The notes below the pieces were generated by a model. The model ran no database searches. It saw only the letters and a list, made by a program, of their open reading frames with translations, and had not been told where the DNA came from. Of a stretch of DNA of 64,000 nucleotides, positions 7,130 through 15,433 are shown one piece after another. How positions within the stretch are numbered: position 1 is the stretch's first letter; each line of letters starts with the position of its first letter. The DNA comes from Weissella confusa (GTDB lineage: Bacteria > Bacillota > Bacilli > Lactobacillales > Lactobacillaceae). The DNA lies in assembly GCA_016466735.1 (NCBI GenBank), contig JAAOED010000005.1, positions 55,966 through 119,965 of the forward strand, read 5' to 3'. Position numbers and translations under genes: made by a program.

Positions 7130-8182
7130 TTACACAACCTTTCTAAAGATTAGAATATATTGATGGTGAATATTTTCCACGTACGCGAATGGATATCCAT
7201 AAGGATGAAGAGATTTATGATTTTGAATTAATACCTTCACACCTTGAAGAGAAAGTTCAGACTCTCCGATTTTAGCGCCATCCAAGCGCTGAATTAAATC
7301 ACTGTGGAAACTCATATATTTCTTTTTGTTTCTAAAGTCGGAAATAACAATTGCGAAATACTTACCAGTTTTCAAAACGCGAGCGCTTTCTAAGAATATA
7401 TCTTTAACCAAAATATCTAGAAATTCGTCATAAGATTCGATATTCCCTAAGTCTCGCTCATCCTCACTGTACTTAGTTTCCAGTCCATTCTCAACCCGCT
7501 GAGATTTAACCTTCTGATCCTGCTTATTCAAGATGCTCCAATAAGGTGGTGAAGTTACAACAAAGTCCACCGATTCGTCTTCAAACTCCTTCAGAACCTG
7601 CGCACTGTCTCCGTTAATAATCTCAAACTTATCAGAGGTTCCTGGTCCAACTTCAGTGTCTAAACGTTCTTTGCTTAGTTCATACCATTTAGGAGAAAGC
7701 TCAATTCCTACACCGTTTCTGCCAGAAACTGCCGCAGCCTTCAAAGTAGACCCGACACCCAAGAATGGATCCATTACTATGTCGCCTGATTTGGTGAAAA
7801 ATCGAATTAGTCTTTCGATATCTTGAAACGAGAAAGGTGCGGGGTGTTGTTTCTCAATTTGAGCCTCTGGGTGATTTTTTCCCAAACCTTTTTGGAACCA
7901 AAAACTTTTCGTTTCTGGAATCCATTGCTTACCAGTTAAGTCATTCAGCTTGTTGCGTTGGTCATACTTTCCTGGATCAGTACCTAGTTGGTCCTCTGCA
8001 TACTCGTCAAGTAAGTTCAGCGTCGCTAAATCTTCGACGTCTTTCATTGCAGCTTCCGAGATATATTCTTTACCATCCAACTCGTAAGTAGTGATTTCTT
8101 GGTGTGCCAAAATCTTTTTTAACGTATCCAAACTAATTGTCATGTAGTCCGATACCTGTTCTAGGTTGAACAATTGTGCCAT
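7130..8182 (-). CDS. DNA methyltransferase with N-terminal HTH (M2 of the RM system)
   Basis: 350 residues. Residues 1-55 (FNLEQVSDYMTISLDTLKKI...) read as an excisionase/MerR-like helix-turn-helix. The catalytic part starts near 112 with motif X (HPAPFS), then motif I (DPFLGVGST, 138-146) and the catalytic SPPYW (211-215). Motif order X-I-IV and SPPYW suit an N4-cytosine or N6-adenine methyltransferase. The added DNA-binding domain could act as autorepressor or as controller of the separately promoted nuclease genes, as N-terminal HTH domains do in some C5 methyltransferases; that role is inferred. Start ATG at 8182 with GTGAGG upstream. 8183-8342 shows no gene. Confidence 0.85.
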   Translation of the reverse strand: MAQLFNLEQVSDYMTISLDTLKKILAHQEITTYELDGKEYISEAAMKDVEDLATLNLLDEYAEDQLGTDPGKYDQRNKLNDLTGKQWIPETKSFWFQKGLGKNHPEAQIEKQHPAPFSFQDIERLIRFFTKSGDIVMDPFLGVGSTLKAAAVSGRNGVGIELSPKWYELSKERLDTEVGPGTSDKFEIINGDSAQVLKEFEDESVDFVVTSPPYWSILNKQDQKVKSQRVENGLETKYSEDERDLGNIESYDEFLDILVKDIFLESARVLKTGKYFAIVISDFRNKKKYMSFHSDLIQRLDGAKIGESELSLQGVKVLIQNHKSLHPYGYPFAYVENIHHQYILIFRKVV

Positions 8183-8342
8183 TTTCTTTGCCTCACTTTG
8201 AAAATCATGTTGCCAAACATTTATTTTAACCTATTTTGCGCAACTTTTCTAATGCCACTTCAAATGAAATTCGCACCCTTTCACCTAGGAATTACTTCTG
8301 AATATAAATCGGTTTTGCAATTTGTATTTCAACGAATCAAAC

Positions 8343-9824
8343 TCAATCAACCCATTGCCTCCCCAGGATAGTAATAATCTTATTCAGATTAACACCCAAC
8401 TTGTTTAGAATGAATGCTCTCATGATAAATTCAAGATTTAAAGTTTCTACTAATACATCCGACTCGGTCGCATCCTCGGGCACTCCTGATTTACGAGTGC
8501 CATGCGTAAATAATACACGGTAGTCAACTAGCTTCTTTGCAAACGCATCCACGTCACCGATAATACGATCCATTTCGCGATTGTCGCCAATTTCATTAAT
8601 AAATTTCTTAACAGATTCTTTTGCTGACAGTGGTTGTTTCAGTTGTTTTCCATCCTTGGTTTTCACGACTTTATAATCATCGTGATAATAAATTTCAATT
8701 GCCGCAACCAATTCCTTCAGCCGAACTGCAATAGTGTGTCTCTCATCCCAAATATTAACGAGTGTAATACCTAAGACTCTCAGCTTCTCACTTTTACTCC
8801 ACCTCAATATCAAATCTTGAAAATCCGGAATATCCATAAACTGGATGGCGGATATTGAAACATCTTCCTTAAATTCATAACCTTTAAAATTTTGAATATT
8901 AAAGTTCTGAACCGGTTTTAATCCGTGCGATGGAACTCTAACACCCAGCATATTTTGTCGCATTTTCAAGTTATTCATCATCAGAAGCGATAACAGAACT
9001 GCGAAATTTCTTCCAAATCGATCAAAAAATAACGGAGTTTTCCTGGTCGTCATTGGAATCACCTGTAAGTAGGTTTCGAATTTAATGTTTATTTCTTGTT
9101 GATGAATCTTACGAACTCCAAAAAGGTTACCGACTGTTGCCGATTTAATTTCTATTTTCAAAGGTTCGCCCTCAAAAACGCAGTAGTAACGCTTGCTACT
9201 TAGTACACGTTGAAAATCGATTTTTACATCGTCCTCGGGTAACGCACGAACAGAGACCATTCCGTTCCCCTCGTCTTTCGTGTGATATGAGTCTTTCACT
9301 GAATATCTTTCCCAGTTCATAAAATTAGCTAGGTTATCTATTCTCAACTGGCTTCTTTTATACAAATCAGCCACGTAACCAGGCACTTCACTAATCCTAA
9401 ACGAATGTGTCAGAATAGCGGTCCCTGGCCCGTTTGTACCATCTTTCCAACTGATAATTTGAAACTTATCAACTATGACTAAGTATTTTTTGTCCCAACT
9501 CAGTAAAAATAGTTTTACAGTGCCATCTTGATCGTTTTTTAGCCAATCTCTAAAGTTCATAATCATAGGAACTTTTCGATCAAATTCAGGGTCGATAAAC
9601 TTTCCAGCTATGTCTAATTGGCCACCGTTTTCAGGATCATACGTCAAATGACCTGGAACTAAATCATTAGCAGAAAAAGGCACCTCATAGTCATTTCCAC
9701 GATAAGAATTAGTTTCAAAGGCCCCAACTATCTTATTAAAATCTTGAGTTGCAAATACATTCAATTCAAAACTGCTCTGCATATCTATTTCTGCTATCGA
9801 TTTTACACTTAAATTTTTTGACAT
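8343..9824 (-). CDS. ApeA-like HEPN ribonuclease (candidate anti-phage protein)
   Basis: 493 residues in two parts. The N-terminal ~330 residues are beta-rich with paired acidic/aromatic strands, like the ApeA N-terminal domain. The C-terminal ~150 residues are helical and contain R436-V-L-F-T-H441-G, the R-x4-H active-site motif of HEPN ribonucleases, in the context typical of the Apea-like HEPN family (helix, D-x-R...H-G, then a long terminal helix). ApeA proteins protect against phage as single-gene abortive infection systems that cleave RNA. Start ATG at 9824 with AAGGGG. It is the first gene of the defence block after the lysis module. Family assignment rests on motif and layout seen by eye. 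Confidence 0.7.
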   Translation of the reverse strand: MSKNLSVKSIAEIDMQSSFELNVFATQDFNKIVGAFETNSYRGNDYEVPFSANDLVPGHLTYDPENGGQLDIAGKFIDPEFDRKVPMIMNFRDWLKNDQDGTVKLFLLSWDKKYLVIVDKFQIISWKDGTNGPGTAILTHSFRISEVPGYVADLYKRSQLRIDNLANFMNWERYSVKDSYHTKDEGNGMVSVRALPEDDVKIDFQRVLSSKRYYCVFEGEPLKIEIKSATVGNLFGVRKIHQQEINIKFETYLQVIPMTTRKTPLFFDRFGRNFAVLLSLLMMNNLKMRQNMLGVRVPSHGLKPVQNFNIQNFKGYEFKEDVSISAIQFMDIPDFQDLILRWSKSEKLRVLGITLVNIWDERHTIAVRLKELVAAIEIYYHDDYKVVKTKDGKQLKQPLSAKESVKKFINEIGDNREMDRIIGDVDAFAKKLVDYRVLFTHGTRKSGVPEDATESDVLVETLNLEFIMRAFILNKLGVNLNKIITILGRQWVD

Positions 9825-9908
9825 TCATTTTCCCCTTAGTTCCCAACTTGTTTTAAGTTGATAGTCCTTGAATTTAGAATACCATTTAATTTTCCAAAGC
9901 TGATAACA

Positions 9909-9947
9909 AAAAAAGCGGGTGAATAGGACCGCCGTCCACTCCACCCC
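9909..9947 (-). terminator. Terminator at the end of the late (lysis) operon
   Basis: On the minus strand GGGTG-gagt-GGAC-ggcg-GTCC-tatt-CACCC forms a nested stem followed by GCTTTTTTTG, just after the endolysin stop. It insulates the late operon from the defence cargo. Confidence 0.75.
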
Positions 9948-9957
9948 CAACAAGCAT

Positions 9958-10851
9958 TTATTCAATTACAGCCCCAGTACCACCGGCCACATATATACCA
10001 ACGACACCAAAATCCTTCGTCTTAATCACAGCCACAACGCCCGGAATCTTCCAACCTAAAATTTCATAATCCAACCCACCAAACTTAGCTGGCTGCAACA
10101 GACCTACCTGATTGCCAACACTCCAAGGCCCACTAGCCCGATAAACATTCCAACCCTTAGCATCCCCCGGCAAATACAATCGTTGCACTCGCTTCTTAGT
10201 AATATCTTCCTTACGATCACCCACAAGCAACGCACCAATCAACGCCACAAACTGTTCAATCGAATATTCCTCATCAAACCAACGCCCAACCGGCGAAACA
10301 AATCCCTGATGCTCACCATACCAATACCCGCGACAGTCAACATGATCCGTGCCACCCATATTACGTGAAACCCAGCCGTGCTCCTGCACCCCAGAAAAGA
10401 ACGTGTTATGCACCTTATGGCCAACCTCACGGATATTCAATCGCGGATAACGCTTCGCTGCCTCAATCAACCACATTGCAGCCGTCAGCGTCTGCTGCAT
10501 AAAGTCATGCTTCGAATGCGTCCAAGTCAGTTCAAACTGCAGCGTGTAACCATTACCATTCACACCTGCGCCCCACGCAATCTCATCATCACGTGCGGAT
10601 GCCAAATTCTCAGTCCCAGAAATATAGTTGTGCGTAAACCCGCCATAGATATTCCCACGATTATAATTCGCCACAGCAATCGCATTTGTCCCACGTGACC
10701 CAATCCAATGCACAATCACCGATTCGGGCTCACCCACGTTGTATCCACCACTCGAACCAATCAAACCACCTGGATGCACCTTCTCAGGCAACGCCACGAT
10801 CTCACCCGACCGATAAGCATCCAAAATTGCCTTGTTAATCTTACTCATCAA
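9958..10851 (-). CDS. Phage endolysin, N-acetylmuramoyl-L-alanine amidase
   Basis: 297 residues. Residues ~35-200 form an amidase_2 (PGRP-like) domain: VIVHWIG supplies the first zinc ligand, HNYISG and the later DHVDCRGYW carry the further zinc/catalytic region. Residues ~210-297 form a beta-rich C-terminal domain likely to bind the cell wall. It cleaves the bond between MurNAc and L-Ala at lysis and would depend on the holin for access. It overlaps the 90-residue holin-like gene by about ten bases, as lysis genes commonly do, and is the last late gene. Confidence 0.85.
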   Translation of the reverse strand: MMSKINKAILDAYRSGEIVALPEKVHPGGLIGSSGGYNVGEPESVIVHWIGSRGTNAIAVANYNRGNIYGGFTHNYISGTENLASARDDEIAWGAGVNGNGYTLQFELTWTHSKHDFMQQTLTAAMWLIEAAKRYPRLNIREVGHKVHNTFFSGVQEHGWVSRNMGGTDHVDCRGYWYGEHQGFVSPVGRWFDEEYSIEQFVALIGALLVGDRKEDITKKRVQRLYLPGDAKGWNVYRASGPWSVGNQVGLLQPAKFGGLDYEILGWKIPGVVAVIKTKDFGVVGIYVAGGTGAVIE

Positions 10852-11113
10852 CCTTCATCTCCTTCATGAATCGCTTACCAACTTCATTTACACCCACAGC
10901 TGACATTCCCGAAAAGCCACCAGCAACCATGTACTGCACCCAATCGCCACAATAATGCCAGGCTACAAAAATACCGACACTAGCGCCCAAAATAAGCGCC
11001 AATGCCGGCAAATATCGGTTAAACTTCTCCGTGGTTAAACTCTTAGCTAAAGCCGTCAGTAACCACACCATTGCACTCAAAATCGCCTCATGCGATAACA
11101 CTTGCTCCATCAT
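10841..11113 (-). CDS. Holin-like protein
   Basis: 90 residues with a hydrophobic segment at about 10-25, a strong one at 33-55 and a weaker Gly/Ala-rich one at 62-78, then a charged C-terminus (KRFMKEMKVDE). Size, topology and position directly before the amidase support a holin that permeabilises the membrane. Two ATG codons stand together at the start, which in lambda-like holins gives a dual start, though here the spacing is only one codon. Confidence 0.7.
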   Translation of the reverse strand: MMEQVLSHEAILSAMVWLLTALAKSLTTEKFNRYLPALALILGASVGIFVAWHYCGDWVQYMVAGGFSGMSAVGVNEVGKRFMKEMKVDE

Positions 11114-11334
11114 CGAAATACCTGCCTCTCAATATCTTTTGCCAATTCCATCAACTCAGCTGACGTCTTCTCATCACGCACCGCATCAATCAACCGACGC
11201 AGCTCCAATTCCAAATGTGCCACACGTCCCAACTCATCATCTTCCGCGAACAACTTCGTAAACAGCGGTCCGAAAAAGTAAGGCAACACGCCCGCAATAA
11301 CGGCCACGATGACCGCTGTCACATCAACCTGCAT
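11110..11334 (-). CDS. Small membrane protein of the lysis cluster
   Basis: 74 residues: one membrane helix (about 5-25) followed by a charged amphipathic helix (ELGRVAHLELELRRLIDAV...), a layout seen in small phage proteins encoded beside holins. Its stop overlaps the holin start. It could be a second holin component or an anti-holin; sequence alone does not decide. Confidence 0.6.
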   Translation of the reverse strand: MQVDVTAVIVAVIAGVLPYFFGPLFTKLFAEDDELGRVAHLELELRRLIDAVRDEKTSAELMELAKDIERQVFR

Positions 11335-11700
11335 CTAACCCCCTCGCTTTCGTGCTAAGACTAAAGTTTGTCGCACTGCAATCATCATCCCCATCACCAG
11401 CAATAACACAGCCGTGAACCACATCGGCGGAATTGTTGTGCACAACACGCACCCCAGATAAACAAACCAGAAAATGCCAACCAAATCCAGCACATGATGC
11501 AGCCACGCCCACTTCAAAACGATAGCAATCAACTTCATTGCGCCCAACACTATACCCAAAAAGCCAAACGCCCCATTGTCCCAAAACAACTGCAGCGCAA
11601 ATACATCCGGCAAATCGCTCACTACCAGCTGCATGCCACCCAAGAATGCCATCAATCCCCAAACCGTAGAAATTCCGTGCTTGCTCACTAGATACCACAT
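11335..11700 (-). CDS. Four-helix phage membrane protein
   Basis: 121 residues with four predicted membrane segments (about 10-30, 42-65, 70-90, 95-113) and a basic C-terminus (LARKRGG). GGAAGG lies well placed before the ATG at 11700, two bases after the receptor-binding gene stop. Another frame on the same strand over this stretch is also open, but it is Cys/Gly-rich without structure and lacks a ribosome site. Position suggests a membrane protein expressed late; role unknown. Confidence 0.65.
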   Translation of the reverse strand: MWYLVSKHGISTVWGLMAFLGGMQLVVSDLPDVFALQLFWDNGAFGFLGIVLGAMKLIAIVLKWAWLHHVLDLVGIFWFVYLGCVLCTTIPPMWFTAVLLLVMGMMIAVRQTLVLARKRGG

Positions 11701-11701
11701 C

Positions 11702-13306
11702 TTAATAATTCCTTCCCATCATAAAACTAAAGCAGACATCAGCATTACCATCTTTATTGGCTGCCGGATCCCAATTTGCCAGCCATATCGTGCCGTTCCT
11801 TTCAACAACAAAACGCGCCCAACGATTGTCTACAACCCCATCTACCGACATCAACCTCCACGGTGCATACTCGTCTGGAATCTTACAAATTTGATTACCA
11901 TTAACCCCACGCTTAATGCCACGTGCGCCCCAAATATTGATATGGATCGTTTCGCCATCCACATCCATATAAGCATGGTCTACCTTAATGTTTGGTAGCA
12001 CTTGCAACTTATGCCCACGTACATTTTTACTAATCGCGCGCCAAGGTTCCCATTTACCCGCAGATAAGGTACGGTAATACACCGCATTCCGTCCGTGACC
12101 TGAATCGTACAAAATTTGTGATCCGTTCTGTCCAGAATTAAACACCACAACATCGAGCGTAAACCACGCACCTTCTTTATCAATCCCATACGGCAACCCA
12201 CCAACTGTATTCTTATTACCTGGATTAGACCAAACATATCGCCCATCTGTTCTCAAATCATTCAAGTGCCGCCCATGTTCGATTGGAACAAGTCGCAAAG
12301 ACTTCGCCGCACCCCATTCCGTCAAAGCAGCTTCTTTATCATTTGGTGTTCGAATACCCTGACGGAAGATTGCAGTCTTACTAAATTCAGATTTCCCGTC
12401 TACCTGCAGTTTGCCTGACTTTATCCAAAGCCCTTCAAGCACTTGCAGCCCCTTTTTACACAGAACTAGCCCTTCCACGTTTAATTCACGCAGCACCTGA
12501 ACTGTCCCCTTAAACGTCGCTTTAGCATCAGCAATCAAATCACCAAAGCATTCAGTCAGTCCTTTTAATCTGGCATGTCCCCACACCTCAAATTCCTTTT
12601 CAAAATAAGCAATCTTTTGTGCTGAAATTCCCTCATTAAACGTGGCCCAACCCTTAACGTGTAACGGTGTATTCAAAAACATACAGTCTGCATTAATTAC
12701 CACATCATCATCAGAGTTCAACACAATGTCAGAATCTTTTGTTGTAATTCCCAAACGCTTCGAACCAGTGTTCAAAATAAATCCATGTTCCGCAAATTCA
12801 ACAAACTCGCGACGCATAAACTTAGTGAAATTAAAGTGCTGCATATCGGATGTACCATATGCCAATCGCAACTTAATCAACGTGTCGCCTTGCGTTAAAT
12901 CACCTTCAACAAAATATTGCTTCCAAGCATCTTCGGACTTTTCAACAGGATTCAACTTTTCCTCGATAAACTTCAACTGAATTTGCTTGTTAGAAAAGTG
13001 ATAACTATCTGTCCCCGCTTGCCCCGAACTTTCATTCAACACCGTTAAATCAATTACCAACGCAATTGATCCAGTCTTATTAGGTGGCACAGACACTTTT
13101 TCCTGTGCATCGTTCTCAATCAATCGCCCAGACATCATCGCAAAACCAGTACCGACAATAACGTTTAAGCCTGATCCTTTGACATCAAATTCATCCCCAT
13201 ACCCAGGCAAAATCCCTTGATTTGCCCGTGACAAAACGTGATATAACAGCGCATCCTTCTCCGCCGTTACTTTCGCCCTATCAAATGTATAACCCGTAAT
13301 CGTCAT
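11702..13306 (-). CDS. Receptor-binding / baseplate tail fibre protein
   Basis: About 534 residues. The N-terminal ~170 residues (beginning MTITGYTFDRAKVTAEKDAL) resemble the particle-anchoring region of lactic phage upper baseplate proteins. The middle (~170-320) is repetitive beta structure with alternating VKG/LNVEG-type turns, consistent with a trimeric fibre shaft. Residues ~345-430 (HLNDLRTDGRYVWSN...GGLPYGI...) look like a pyocin-knob domain. The C-terminal ~90 residues would form the receptor-binding head. Host range is thus likely set here. Start ATG at 13306 after GAGG. Confidence 0.75.
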   Translation of the reverse strand: MTITGYTFDRAKVTAEKDALLYHVLSRANQGILPGYGDEFDVKGSGLNVIVGTGFAMMSGRLIENDAQEKVSVPPNKTGSIALVIDLTVLNESSGQAGTDSYHFSNKQIQLKFIEEKLNPVEKSEDAWKQYFVEGDLTQGDTLIKLRLAYGTSDMQHFNFTKFMRREFVEFAEHGFILNTGSKRLGITTKDSDIVLNSDDDVVINADCMFLNTPLHVKGWATFNEGISAQKIAYFEKEFEVWGHARLKGLTECFGDLIADAKATFKGTVQVLRELNVEGLVLCKKGLQVLEGLWIKSGKLQVDGKSEFSKTAIFRQGIRTPNDKEAALTEWGAAKSLRLVPIEHGRHLNDLRTDGRYVWSNPGNKNTVGGLPYGIDKEGAWFTLDVVVFNSGQNGSQILYDSGHGRNAVYYRTLSAGKWEPWRAISKNVRGHKLQVLPNIKVDHAYMDVDGETIHINIWGARGIKRGVNGNQICKIPDEYAPWRLMSVDGVVDNRWARFVVERNGTIWLANWDPAANKDGNADVCFSFMMGRNY

Positions 13307-13308
13307 CA

Positions 13309-13632
13309 CTAAACCTCCAGTACAGTTTGTACAATCTCAGAAAAGCCGGTAGCCCGTGCACCATTCACGTTAATTAACAACGTCATGTCCTCAGTGACTT
13401 CACCAGCACCCGTTAACCGATTAATTCGTTGCGCACTAAACGAAACGGCGCCCGGTAAAGCAATGCGCAGCTCTTCAGCGAAACTAGTAAATGTCGCTTC
13501 TAGTTCCGAAACCATATCAATCTGGGCTAATTCTTTTGCGTCCTCCTGCTCACGGAACTCTGCAGCAACCATATTTGCCCGTTGCTGCGCCTGATTCACA
13601 TCATCTGCCGTAACCAGCACTTCTTCATCCAT
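13309..13632 (-). CDS. Hypothetical small baseplate-associated protein
   Basis: 107 residues, acidic, with an N-terminal helix rich in Glu/Gln/Ala (DVNQAQQRANMVAAEFREQED) and a small beta-rich C-terminal part. Good AGGGGG ribosome site. It lies between the tail-associated protein and the receptor-binding protein; no family recognised. Confidence 0.65.
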   Translation of the reverse strand: MDEEVLVTADDVNQAQQRANMVAAEFREQEDAKELAQIDMVSELEATFTSFAEELRIALPGAVSFSAQRINRLTGAGEVTEDMTLLINVNGARATGFSEIVQTVLEV

Positions 13633-13641
13633 AACATCCCC

Positions 13642-14706
13642 CTAATCCAGCAACTCAGAAAATCGTGATCGCACATTACCAAACCGCAGTTGAATAAACC
13701 GTCCTTCGGAACTGTACCGCCAGCCCGTCAACACCGACTTATACATCGACCCATCGTAGACGATGTTGTACTTAAGCCCCATGAAATAATCGTCCCAATT
13801 CAAAAATTCATTTTCTTGCGTTACATCAAAAGTAATCTCATGACTGTAATGATTACCACGCAGCATATCAGCAGCAATCTCTTGATAAGTCGGTCGTCTA
13901 TCTTCTTCACCTTCTTTCGATGGCAAATCATAAAAGGCCACCCGCGTCCGAGTTGGCCGCCAAACCTTGTCACTCGGATCTTGCACCAATTCGTTATCTT
14001 GCGTTAAATACCAAACCGACAATGGTTTAGCATCTTCCATCGACTGCTCACCTTTCGAATAAATCACCAAATGATTAGCTGAATTGCTGCGCACCGGTGT
14101 GAAATAAACATTCCAATTTAAAAACGTGTAGATGTTGTTCTTGATATTGCGAACCCCATCCACACGTTTTATTTTTGTCTTTATTCGATACTTGCCATTG
14201 ATTAATTCCAGCCCATCAAACACCCAAACCACGTGATACTTCTTAAATCCATTAATGGCATACCAAAGTAACGTCCGTGCCACTGGCTCAGATTTACCAC
14301 CCTGATAAATATGCGACGTTTGCGTTTCGCCATAATCAACGTCAACACACGTCACTAGCTTAGTCGGATCTTCGAACAAGTATCGCTTAATCAACTTATA
14401 CAAATGTTCCTCAAATGACTTCCCGGATATCGGCACAGTCACAAATTCAAAGCTCAACAAGGAATATAAATCAGTGGCCTTTACGACATCATTCTCAAAT
14501 GAATCTACCACGCCAAAATAACAAATTCGGCTTGAATCTGTTTCTTTGGCTACCAGAAACTCACCCACCTCAACGCTTAGCTCACCACGCAGACTGAAGG
14601 TAGATTTCTCATTTGTTAAATAATCCTGATTGATTTCAAATTTGAATGCTTGTGCAAATCCTCGACCCGTACCATCCCGGCCGATGCCCCAAACATTTAA
14701 TCGCAT
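13642..14706 (-). CDS. Tail-associated / baseplate hub protein (Tal-like)
   Basis: 354 residues from ATG at 14706 (GGAG six bases upstream; an upstream in-frame TTG is less likely). The opening strands followed by SVEVGEFLVAKETDS...CYFGVVDSFEND resemble the hub domain of siphovirus tail-associated proteins. No peptidase or lysin domain is visible, so this is the short form of the family. In most siphoviruses it directly follows dit; here a membrane-protein gene with its own terminator sits between them. Confidence 0.7.
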   Translation of the reverse strand: MRLNVWGIGRDGTGRGFAQAFKFEINQDYLTNEKSTFSLRGELSVEVGEFLVAKETDSSRICYFGVVDSFENDVVKATDLYSLLSFEFVTVPISGKSFEEHLYKLIKRYLFEDPTKLVTCVDVDYGETQTSHIYQGGKSEPVARTLLWYAINGFKKYHVVWVFDGLELINGKYRIKTKIKRVDGVRNIKNNIYTFLNWNVYFTPVRSNSANHLVIYSKGEQSMEDAKPLSVWYLTQDNELVQDPSDKVWRPTRTRVAFYDLPSKEGEEDRRPTYQEIAADMLRGNHYSHEITFDVTQENEFLNWDDYFMGLKYNIVYDGSMYKSVLTGWRYSSEGRFIQLRFGNVRSRFSELLD

Positions 14707-14720
14707 ATTTTTCTCCAAAA

Positions 14721-14742
14721 TAAAAAGGGCTATAATGCCCTA
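14721..14742 (-). terminator. Terminator of the 14748-15377 moron
   Basis: AGGGC-attat-AGCCCTTTTTATTTT on the minus strand, directly after the membrane-protein gene and before the tail-associated gene. Confidence 0.75.
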
Positions 14743-14747
14743 CTTCA

Positions 14748-15377
14748 CTAGTGTCGATTCCTAATTAAAATTGTCGCAATCGCAATAAACCGTTCTTGCA
14801 AGCGTTCCCTTTCCACATATTCCATAATACCGTTGGCAGTCTCAATTGTAGTTAGCGTTTCCATAATTTCTATCATATTCAATACTTGCTCTGTATATTC
14901 TTTATAGGCTTTGCTTTTTGGATCAAGAATTTCACGCAATTCAGTAGGTATCAAGATTACCGTATTAGAAATTATTGTTTTTGCTTCGAACAACCGTTGT
15001 AAGCGCCGTAATTTCTCGTTATTTAGGCTTCGTTCCTCATCATCGACTACTAATCGTTCTTGCAAGGCTATCTCACTGACGCTATTCAAAAACTCACCGA
15101 CCATTTCTGAAAGATGCTGAATATCTCGAAAGGAACGTTCTACGCCTTGTGATTTTTTCATCGCTATTTCATCAGTCTTATTTTGATTTGCTTTTTCCTC
15201 AGCCCTATTACTGGTGATGACCGATAAGACAATAGCAACTACAGATCCAATAGAGGCAACCCAGTCAGCTATGCTCCCGACCTCGATTCGCTTATTGACT
15301 GCCCAAAAAAACACCACAGATAATACGATTCCGGATACGCCTCCGGAAAGTGCACCGATTTTAATTATTTTTTTCAT
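14748..15377 (-). CDS. Moron: membrane-anchored coiled-coil protein between dit and tal
   Basis: 209 residues: two N-terminal membrane helices (about 7-27 and 36-55) and a long charged helical region (about 60-205) with heptad-like Glu/Lys/Leu spacing. Upstream, TATAAT with a TTTAAA box sixteen bases before it, and GGAGAGAG as ribosome site; downstream its own terminator. The base composition is clearly more AT-rich than the tail genes on both sides. It is therefore an inserted transcription unit, not a tail component. Membrane location fits superinfection exclusion or a membrane-sensing defence protein; function not recognised. Confidence 0.7.
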   Translation of the reverse strand: MKKIIKIGALSGGVSGIVLSVVFFWAVNKRIEVGSIADWVASIGSVVAIVLSVITSNRAEEKANQNKTDEIAMKKSQGVERSFRDIQHLSEMVGEFLNSVSEIALQERLVVDDEERSLNNEKLRRLQRLFEAKTIISNTVILIPTELREILDPKSKAYKEYTEQVLNMIEIMETLTTIETANGIMEYVERERLQERFIAIATILIRNRH

Positions 15378-15433
15378 TTAATCTCTCTCCAATAAAAATA
15401 TGTTACTTAAATTATAAAACAATATTTATGAAT
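15378..15433 (-). promoter_or_regulatory. Promoter of the 14748-15377 moron
   Basis: Minus strand TTTAAA, 16-base spacer, TATAAT, in a strongly AT-rich 56-base gap between two tail genes that would otherwise be contiguous. Confidence 0.55.

Noticed and set aside
11324..11698. Alternative minus-strand frame of 124 codons over the four-helix membrane protein
   Set aside because: Cys/Gly/Asn-rich translation without structure. The frame at 11335-11700 has four membrane helices and a good ribosome site.
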